A DNA stretch of 13,218 nucleotides from Sediminibacterium sp. (GTDB lineage Bacteria; Bacteroidota; Bacteroidia; Chitinophagales; Chitinophagaceae). The notes under the pieces were generated by a model. It saw nothing but the letters and a program-made list of their open reading frames with translations, was not told where the DNA came from and made no database searches. The stretch is from the NCBI GenBank assembly GCA_030832695.1, contig JAURIP010000017.1:1-13218 (forward strand), given 5' to 3'. Shown one piece after another: positions 7,519-13,218 of this stretch (positions within the stretch are counted from its first letter, which is position 1; each line of letters begins with the position of its first letter). Made by a program: the position numbers and the translations under genes.

Positions 7519-9174
7519 TTAGATTTTATACATTTTTTCGTAATATTCTTCTGCCATTCTATTACTGTCAAATTGGAAGCGAACATCATTCATTCCATTT
7601 TGTGTAATTTGACGCCAGGTTTCTTTATTGTCATAATACATAGGAACAATTTGTTCTTCTAATATTTTATACATTTCATCTAAATCGTAGTCGTCTTGTT
7701 GTTGTGTGGACATGTTATCGTAATCGGCTTTTGGAACCACAAAGCCATTATTACCATGATTTATAAATTCAGGTATCCATCCATCATCTGTTGAAAAATT
7801 CACAGCGCCATTCATCGCAGCGGTCATTCCGCTAGTACCCGAAGCTTCTCTTGGAACGCGTGGATTATTTAACCAAACATCAGATGCTTGTTTCATTCTT
7901 TTACTTAAGCCTAATTCGTATCCAATTAATACAGCAACATTATTATAGTTTTTGCTTAAATGAACTAGGTTATTGAACTGCGAAATAGCGGGGTAGTCCA
8001 CCGGATACGGCTTGCCTGCAAATATAATTTGAACTGGATATTTTTTATTGGATAGTAATTTTTCAAAACGATCCATGTCCCATGATAAAAAGTCGGCACG
8101 TTTGTATCCTGCAAATCTTCTTGCCCAAACAATTGTCAATACATTTGGGTCAAATACTTTACCGGTTTGATCGGCAACAATTTCAAATGCTCTTTTTTTC
8201 AAATACATTTTACGGTCATCAAATCCAACAGTATCATTACTTTCCGCAAAACGATATAATTGTTTGTCCGCCCAATAACGCCAGTTTTGCGCATTGGTTA
8301 CATGGGTAATAGGGCAGATGCCTTCATATTTTCCCCACAACGCTCTGCTCACATGTCCGTGTAATTCAGAAACCCCATTTGCTTTTCGGGCAAACCTTAG
8401 TGCAGCCAAAGAATGATTAAATTGATCATCATCTATACCTGTTAATTTCCTTACTTCATCCAAACTTAAGCCGCAGAAATAACCCATCTTATGACATAGG
8501 TAAATGTCGTGTTTTTCATTACCTGCTTCCTCGGGTGTATGGGTGGTAAATACCAGTCTCTTTTTAACCTCGTCTAATGACTTGTATTTATTTAATAAAT
8601 AAAAGGCAGCTGAAAATCCATGTGCTTCATTTAAATGATATACTTCAGGATTAAAATTTAATTCGTCTATCAATTTAGCCCCGCCAACGCCTAGCAAAAT
8701 AAATTGAGCAACTTTGGTTGCGACATTGGCGTCATATAAGCGGTGTGTAATTGTTTGAGATACATAATCGTTCTCTGGTAAATCAGTACTTAATAAAAAT
8801 AAAGGCGCGCTACAAAAAGTATTGGGTGCCAAATAATACACTTTTACCCAGACAGGGTGGTCGTGAATCAAAATCTGGTATTTAATACCGGTGTCTTCTA
8901 AAAAGCTATACATTTTCTCCATGAAGGTGACCTGCAATGTTTGGTCTTGGTTTCTTGCTTGGTCATAATAACCATACTTCCATAATATACCAACCCCAAT
9001 CAAATTTTGGTTTAATTCAAATGCACTTCTTAAATGAGAACCCGCTAAAAAGCCCAAACCGCCGCTGTAAATTTTCAAAGGCTGATGAATTGCAAATTCC
9101 ATAGAAAAATAAGCCGCCTTCTTCTTAAACTGTTCATTTATCTCATATGGCACCTGATAGTTTCTAAAACTCAT
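7519..9174 (-). CDS. glgP: Short alpha-glucan phosphorylase homologue (GT35) lacking the PLP lysine
   Basis: GT35-type protein expected to act on glycogen or maltodextrin in the cytoplasm. Family blocks occur in order: AYFSMEF (21-27), YSGGLGFLAGSHLRSA (36-51), GVGILWKYGYYDQ (60-72), HLNEAHG (180-186), TTHTPEEAG (210-218, with H212), WARRFAGYKR (350-359, keeping the phosphate-site arginine and lysine), DVWLNNPR (432-439) and EASGTSGM (443-450). In active phosphorylases the residue after the last block's Met is the lysine that forms the Schiff base with pyridoxal phosphate; here it is Thr451 (ACC, complement of 7822-7824), with intact surroundings. At 551 residues it lacks the ~100-residue N-terminal domain of the TIGR02094-type enzymes and is far shorter than the 800-850 classical enzymes. 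It could be a PLP-independent glucosyltransferase, a regulatory pseudo-enzyme, or bind PLP differently. The frame is open throughout, with no sign of decay. Confidence 0.85.
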   Translation of the reverse strand: MSFRNYQVPYEINEQFKKKAAYFSMEFAIHQPLKIYSGGLGFLAGSHLRSAFELNQNLIGVGILWKYGYYDQARNQDQTLQVTFMEKMYSFLEDTGIKYQILIHDHPVWVKVYYLAPNTFCSAPLFLLSTDLPENDYVSQTITHRLYDANVATKVAQFILLGVGGAKLIDELNFNPEVYHLNEAHGFSAAFYLLNKYKSLDEVKKRLVFTTHTPEEAGNEKHDIYLCHKMGYFCGLSLDEVRKLTGIDDDQFNHSLAALRFARKANGVSELHGHVSRALWGKYEGICPITHVTNAQNWRYWADKQLYRFAESNDTVGFDDRKMYLKKRAFEIVADQTGKVFDPNVLTIVWARRFAGYKRADFLSWDMDRFEKLLSNKKYPVQIIFAGKPYPVDYPAISQFNNLVHLSKNYNNVAVLIGYELGLSKRMKQASDVWLNNPRVPREASGTSGMTAAMNGAVNFSTDDGWIPEFINHGNNGFVVPKADYDNMSTQQQDDYDLDEMYKILEEQIVPMYYDNKETWRQITQNGMNDVRFQFDSNRMAEEYYEKMYKI

Positions 9175-9280
9175 AAATCTGGGTTTGATTATATGCCTGC
9201 AATATAATGGTATTTAGTTAAAATGTATATTTTACACATTAAACTGTGGAAAAGATGACTTTAATGACCAAAAATGTGGA

Positions 9281-10228
9281 TTATTTCTTCTTATTCCGTT
9301 TCCTTTTTTTGTCGTAACTGTCATTGAAATAGCAGGTCATGTTGCGGTGATTTCCACAATTGCCCTCTTCCTTAATGGCGATTACATTTCCTGTAATGGT
9401 GAAGTGTATGATACAAGGGTCTCCTTTTTCAGTGTAGGTCGCCTTGTTTTTTGTAAAGTTTAATAGTCCTTTTAATTCACCTACGCAGTCGCCATTTTGT
9501 TTTTCAAAATGTAAAAAAAACTGGTATTTATTAGGTGTAGATAAATCTCGAATTGAAATGAAATTTTTACTATCTCTTGCATAGTCCCCACTATAGGTAT
9601 TCAAGGTGGGCAATGTATCAATCGGATTGATGATGATACTTGAGTTTGGTTTTTTATTACTATCAAAAAAGATGAGTTTGAAAATACTATCGGAATAAGC
9701 CCATCCCTTTTTTTCATAACTAGCTGCATTATCTTCTCCTATTTTATTTTCAGCGACTAAAAATGTGGGTTCCTTGTTAATGGTTAAGCTTTTACCATAC
9801 ATCCTTGAGTTTTTTTGCTGCTCATCAAACGCTGCAACAACTTTATAGCCTAGGTATTTATTTTTTTTACTAAAAACAACCACTGCGATTTCTTGTTTTG
9901 TGGGATGTTGCACATTTAATAATAAATAGTATTCTTCCTCTTTTTCAATTTTTACAATAGGGTGTAAAATTGCTTTTTTATCCTTGGTGGCAATAATTTG
10001 TTCTACAATGGAGTCCGGTATAAATTGCACCAATGCTTTGCGACCTATTTGAACGGTATCTGTAAATTTTTTAAGGTTGGTGTCTGAAATAGTCAATGGA
10101 AGCGTTGCAAGTTTAAATGCTTGATTAAAATCATTAATTTTTAAGGGGGTATTGCCTGTCAAATCGGTTTTTTTTTCACCGCAAGAAAATAGCAATACTA
10201 TACAAAAAATAAAGGTCCCTTTACGCAT
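9281..10228 (-). CDS. Uncharacterised lipoprotein with cysteine-containing C-terminal domain
   Basis: The start MRKGTFIFCIVLLFSCGEKK is a lipoprotein signal with lipobox LFSC and acylated cysteine C16; the residues after it are not a run of acidic residues, so surface export cannot be inferred. Residues about 30-200 are a mixed strand-rich region I do not recognise. The last ~85 residues (about 222-306) contain four cysteines (C248, C272, C291, C299) in a pattern GDCVGELKG, KATYTEKGDPC, GNCGNH and MTCYF that looks like a small disulphide-stabilised beta domain, seen in periplasmic proteins of unknown role. The chain ends in a very basic tail, KKRKRNKKK. It lies 106 bases upstream of the phosphorylase gene on the same strand and is divergent from the Nramp gene. 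No function is proposed. Confidence 0.75.
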   Translation of the reverse strand: MRKGTFIFCIVLLFSCGEKKTDLTGNTPLKINDFNQAFKLATLPLTISDTNLKKFTDTVQIGRKALVQFIPDSIVEQIIATKDKKAILHPIVKIEKEEEYYLLLNVQHPTKQEIAVVVFSKKNKYLGYKVVAAFDEQQKNSRMYGKSLTINKEPTFLVAENKIGEDNAASYEKKGWAYSDSIFKLIFFDSNKKPNSSIIINPIDTLPTLNTYSGDYARDSKNFISIRDLSTPNKYQFFLHFEKQNGDCVGELKGLLNFTKNKATYTEKGDPCIIHFTITGNVIAIKEEGNCGNHRNMTCYFNDSYDKKRKRNKKK

Positions 10229-10247
10229 TTAGTAAATTTTCACTAAA
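10228..10247. promoter_or_regulatory. Candidate operator palindrome in divergent promoter region
   Basis: TTTAGT (10228-10233) and ACTAAA (10242-10247) are perfect inverted arms around an 8-base AT-rich spacer, lying between the divergent lipoprotein and Nramp genes and touching the lipoprotein start codon. The site is 55 bases upstream of the Nramp ATG, a sensible place for a metal-responsive repressor of the DtxR/MntR or Fur kind. In AT-rich DNA short palindromes are common, so this is tentative. Confidence 0.3.
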
Positions 10248-10302
10248 ATAGGCTTTCATATGCAGTTCTACAAGGGATTTATGATTAAATTTAGGGTATC
10301 TT

Positions 10303-12195
10303 ATGTCTAACAAATCACTCGATACTTTACATGAATCAGTCCCCGTTCAAAATAAACGCGGCTGGCGTAAATTTCTTGCCTTTATAGGTCCAGCCTATTT
10401 GGTAAGTGTGGGTTATATGGATCCAGGCAATTGGGCCACAGATTTACAAGGGGGTGCAGCTTTTGGTTATCAGCTTATTTGGATTTTGCTTTTAAGTAAT
10501 ATTATGGCGATTCTTTTACAAAGCTTAAGTGCAAGATTGGGCATTGTTCGCCGACTTGATTTGGCGCAAGCCAATCGAGAAACTTATCCTCCGGCCATCA
10601 ACTTTTCTTTATACATTTTAGCGGAACTAGCAATAGCGGCGACCGATTTAGCAGAAGTTTTAGGTATGGCTATTGGAATTAAGTTGCTGACTGGCATTCC
10701 ATTAATGTATGGTACATGCATTACTGTTTTAGATACTTTTTTATTTTTACTATTACAGCGCTATGGTATTCGAAAAATGGAGGCCTTTATTATTTTATTG
10801 GTCGCGACCATTGGGTTTAGTTTTTTAGCACAATTATTTATTGCGAAGCCAGATTTGTCTCAAGCAATTATAGGATTCATTCCGACCAAATTATCGCCGA
10901 CGGCTTTATACATTGCAGTTGGAATCATAGGCGCTACAGTGATGCCGCATAATTTATATTTACATTCGGCCTTGGTACAAACGCGAAAAATAGATCGAAC
11001 ACCCAAGGGTATTCGTAAATCCATCTTGTACAATTTTATTGATAGTGCAGTTGCTTTAAATTTGGCATTTTTTGTAAACGCTGCGATACTAATTTTAGCG
11101 GCGTCCACATTTTTTTACACAGGGCACCAAGGGGTAGCGAAAATTGAAGAAGCACATTCCTTATTAGCGCCCTTACTTGGTTCAAAGTTAGCACCCATCT
11201 TATTTGCAATTGCATTAATTGCAGCTGGTCAAAGCTCAACAGTTACAGGAACATTGGCTGGTCAAATAGTCATGGAAGGGTATTTGAAATTAAGATTAAA
11301 CCCTTGGATCAGAAGATTACTGACACGTTTATTAGCCATCACGCCTGCGGTTTTAGTGATTGGTATTATGGGTGAGGAAAGGGTAGATGCCTTATTGGTA
11401 TTTAGTCAAGTCATTCTTAGTTTGCAATTAGGATTTGCGGTCATCCCATTAATACATTTTGTAAGTGATAAAAATAAAATGGGAGAATTCGCCATTGGTA
11501 TAAAAATTAAAATATTCGCATGGATCATTGCTGCAATTTTGGTTTATTTAAATAGTCATTTGGTCATTGATTTTATGGGTGATTTTTTTCATAATTCAAA
11601 TTCAATGATTCTGAAAATTGGGCTCGTTGGATTAGTGCTACTATTTTTAGGATTACTTTTATTTATTACATTTTATCCTTTAACGTTAAAAAATAAACCG
11701 CAATCCGATGCTGATTTTCATGGCATGCCCATTGAATTAGATTGGTCAGATGATGCACCGGTGCATCGAATTGCTATTGCAGTTGATTTTTCTGTTACGG
11801 ACGCAAAGCTGATCAAAAAGGCTGTACAACAAGCCCATCCAAGTGGTTTTGAACATACGCCACATCAGGATACCCAATTCATTTTTATACATGTTGTTGA
11901 AAGTGTCACAGCAAATTATTTACAGGACGCGAGTGATGATGCAGAAACTAGAAAGGACCAAGAGCGATTGGATACTTATGCAAATGCACTTATCAGTAAA
12001 GGCTATCAAGTAAAAACCTGTTTGGGTTATAAAAATAGGGTAAAGGAAATAGTACGTATAGTAAATGAATGTGATGCGCAATTACTCGTAATGGGAGGTC
12101 ACAGGCATCAAGGTTGGAAGGACTATATATTTGGTGAAACCATTGAGTCGGTAAGGCATAAAGTAGCTATCCCGGTTTTAATTGTAAATCATTAA
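10303..12195 (+). CDS. mntH: Nramp divalent metal transporter (MntH-like) fused to UspA domain
   Basis: Inner-membrane proton-coupled importer of Mn2+/Fe2+-type divalent cations, with a cytoplasmic universal-stress domain. Transport part (about 20-465): the TM1 metal motif DPGN (40-43, giving D40 and N43), the TM6 motif ATVMPHN (211-217, giving A211 and M214) followed by LYLHSALVQTR, and AGQSSTVTGTLAGQ (308-321), all typical of Nramp. C-terminal part (about 486-630): HRIAIAVDFS begins a UspA fold and LLVMGGHRHQG to VAIPVLIV ends it. The UspA nucleotide motif (normally G-x2-G-x9-G-S/T) is altered: G598 and G604/G611 remain, but the second glycine position is R601, so ATP binding is uncertain. 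At 630 residues the chain is about 200 longer than single-domain MntH. It is monocistronic by layout, with its own divergent upstream region of 74 bases. The substrate preference within divalent metals is not readable. Confidence 0.9.
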   Translation: MSNKSLDTLHESVPVQNKRGWRKFLAFIGPAYLVSVGYMDPGNWATDLQGGAAFGYQLIWILLLSNIMAILLQSLSARLGIVRRLDLAQANRETYPPAINFSLYILAELAIAATDLAEVLGMAIGIKLLTGIPLMYGTCITVLDTFLFLLLQRYGIRKMEAFIILLVATIGFSFLAQLFIAKPDLSQAIIGFIPTKLSPTALYIAVGIIGATVMPHNLYLHSALVQTRKIDRTPKGIRKSILYNFIDSAVALNLAFFVNAAILILAASTFFYTGHQGVAKIEEAHSLLAPLLGSKLAPILFAIALIAAGQSSTVTGTLAGQIVMEGYLKLRLNPWIRRLLTRLLAITPAVLVIGIMGEERVDALLVFSQVILSLQLGFAVIPLIHFVSDKNKMGEFAIGIKIKIFAWIIAAILVYLNSHLVIDFMGDFFHNSNSMILKIGLVGLVLLFLGLLLFITFYPLTLKNKPQSDADFHGMPIELDWSDDAPVHRIAIAVDFSVTDAKLIKKAVQQAHPSGFEHTPHQDTQFIFIHVVESVTANYLQDASDDAETRKDQERLDTYANALISKGYQVKTCLGYKNRVKEIVRIVNECDAQLLVMGGHRHQGWKDYIFGETIESVRHKVAIPVLIVNH

Positions 12196-12259
12196 GTAAT
12201 CTAACAACTAACAGCCGTTTTTTAAGGCTATTTATGGTTCATTTTAAGCTTAGTTTTTG

Positions 12260-12267
12260 TACATTTG
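12260..12267 (+). promoter_or_regulatory. Candidate Bacteroidota -7 promoter element for icd
   Basis: TACATTTG matches the Bacteroidota -7 consensus TAnnTTTG exactly and lies 20 bases before the icd ATG. The expected TTTG -33 element is not clear at the usual spacing; the sequence there reads GGTTCATTTT. The start point would give a very short leader. The rest of the 92-base spacer after the Nramp gene holds only a weak 4-bp stem (AGCC/GGCT) around a T-run. Confidence 0.4.
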
Positions 12268-12287
12268 GGCATTAAATTTCAAACATT

Positions 12288-13218
12288 ATGGGACAAAAAA
12301 TTAAAGTAGCTAATCCAGTAGTAGAATTGGATGGTGATGAGATGACCAGAATCATATGGAAGTTCATAAAGGACAAATTAATTCTTCCTTATTTAGAGAT
12401 TGATATTAAGTATTATGATCTTGGAATGGAGTACCGCGATGAAACAAATGACCAAGTAACGATCGACGCTGCCAATGCGATTAAGCAATATGGGGTGGGT
12501 ATCAAATGCGCGACTATAACGCCTGACGAACAAAGAGTGGAGGAATTCAAATTAAAACAAATGTGGAAGAGCCCTAATGGGACGATTCGTAATATTTTGG
12601 ATGGTACTGTTTTTAGAGAACCCATTGTTTGTAGCAATGTGCCTCGTTTGGTGCCTAACTGGACAGCACCTATTTGTATTGGTCGTCATGCATTTGGTGA
12701 TCAATATCGTGCAACCGACTTTGTAACAAAAGGAAAAGGTAAATTAACAGTTAAGTTTGAAGGCGAGGACGGAACAGTTCAAGAATTTGAAGTATTCAAT
12801 TTTAAAGGAGATGGCGTTGCGTTAGCGATGTACAATACCGACGAAAGTATTTATGGTTTTGCACGTGCTTGTTTTAACCAAGCCTTGGTTAAAAAATGGC
12901 CTTTGTATTTGTCTACAAAAAATACCATCTTGAAAAAATATGATGGCCGTTTTAAAGATATTTTTGAAGAAGTGTACCAAGGAGAATTTAAAGCGAAGTA
13001 TGAAGCTGCAGGTATCACTTACGAGCACCGTTTAATTGATGATATGGTGGCGAGTGCTTTAAAATGGAATGGTAATTTTGTATGGGCTTGTAAAAACTAT
13101 GATGGTGACGTACAATCTGATACAGTAGCACAAGGGTTTGGCTCATTAGGTTTAATGACTTCAACTTTAATTACACCTGATGGAAAAGTAATGGAAGCTG
13201 AAGCTGCACATGGTACAG
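12288..13218 (+). CDS. icd: NADP-dependent isocitrate dehydrogenase, IDH1-like (3' end cut off)
   Basis: TCA-cycle enzyme that oxidises and decarboxylates isocitrate to 2-oxoglutarate, producing NADPH. The window holds 310 of roughly 405-410 residues; the frame is open to the last base. The sequence closely follows eukaryotic-type homodimeric IDH1/IDH2: [12 protein letters not shown] (13-24), KCATITPDE (73-81, cofactor side), the isocitrate loop SPNGTIRN (95-102), R110 in [21 protein letters not shown] (132-145, with R133 and Y140 matching human R132 and Y139), [18 protein letters not shown] (209-226), and further on [18 protein letters not shown] and EAEAAHGT. All of the substrate residues I checked are conserved, so it should be active. 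The ATG at 12288 gives the standard family N-terminus. It has its own putative promoter and no evident functional link to the Nramp gene before it. Confidence 0.95.
   Translation, partial: MGQKIKVANPVVELDGDEMTRIIWKFIKDKLILPYLEIDIKYYDLGMEYRDETNDQVTIDAANAIKQYGVGIKCATITPDEQRVEEFKLKQMWKSPNGTIRNILDGTVFREPIVCSNVPRLVPNWTAPICIGRHAFGDQYRATDFVTKGKGKLTVKFEGEDGTVQEFEVFNFKGDGVALAMYNTDESIYGFARACFNQALVKKWPLYLSTKNTILKKYDGRFKDIFEEVYQGEFKAKYEAAGITYEHRLIDDMVASALKWNGNFVWACKNYDGDVQSDTVAQGFGSLGLMTSTLITPDGKVMEAEAAHGT

Noticed and set aside
9222..9266. Short inverted repeats upstream of the phosphorylase (TGTA/TACA and CATTAAA/TTTAATG)
   Set aside because: The arms are short, the DNA is very AT-rich, and no promoter element of Bacteroidota type with correct spacing could be matched; likely chance.
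12211..12231. Possible terminator after the Nramp gene (AGCC / GGCT around a T-rich loop)
   Set aside because: The stem is only 4 bp, the T-run is in the loop and not after the stem, so it does not fit an intrinsic terminator.

Overview
The window is AT-rich, every complete gene ends in TAA, spacers are short, and Shine-Dalgarno sequences are weak or absent. The protein families include ACS-family MFS with a periplasmic insert, a Tat-exported Gfo/Idh/MocA protein of a family common in Bacteroidota, an Nramp-UspA fusion, a short alpha-glucan phosphorylase and an IDH1-like isocitrate dehydrogenase. Together these suggest a Bacteroidota chromosome, probably Chitinophagaceae or a relative. This placement is an inference from protein style; no rRNA or tRNA is present to confirm it.

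Region 1 (1-5890, + strand) is a tightly packed operon: the last codons of an upstream gene, an organic-anion/hexuronate-type MFS transporter, an ACSF3/MatB-like malonyl-CoA synthetase, a secreted double-domain esterase (alpha/beta hydrolase plus SGNH hydrolase), then madL and madM, the two subunits of a malonate transporter. Gaps are 0, 13, 15, 2 and 2 bases. No malonate decarboxylase subunits are visible, so the module pairs the 'Mad' uptake system with 'Mat'-type CoA activation. The inferred pathway is that extracellular malonate, perhaps released from malonyl esters by the exported esterase, enters through MadLM and is activated to malonyl-CoA. A perfect 14-bp inverted repeat sits inside the synthetase reading frame close to its start.

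Region 2 (6023-7461) holds a Tat-exported Gfo/Idh/MocA oxidoreductase after a 132-base AT-rich spacer, followed by a clear intrinsic terminator between convergent genes.

Region 3 (7519-10228, - strand) holds a short alpha-glucan phosphorylase homologue in which the PLP-binding lysine is replaced by threonine, and upstream of it an uncharacterised lipoprotein.

Region 4 (10303-13218, + strand) holds an Nramp metal transporter fused to a UspA domain, divergent from the lipoprotein with a short palindrome between them, then the first three quarters of a eukaryotic-type NADP isocitrate dehydrogenase cut by the window end.

No stretch over 300 bases lacks a gene. No tRNA, rRNA, CRISPR array, insertion sequence or attachment site was recognised.
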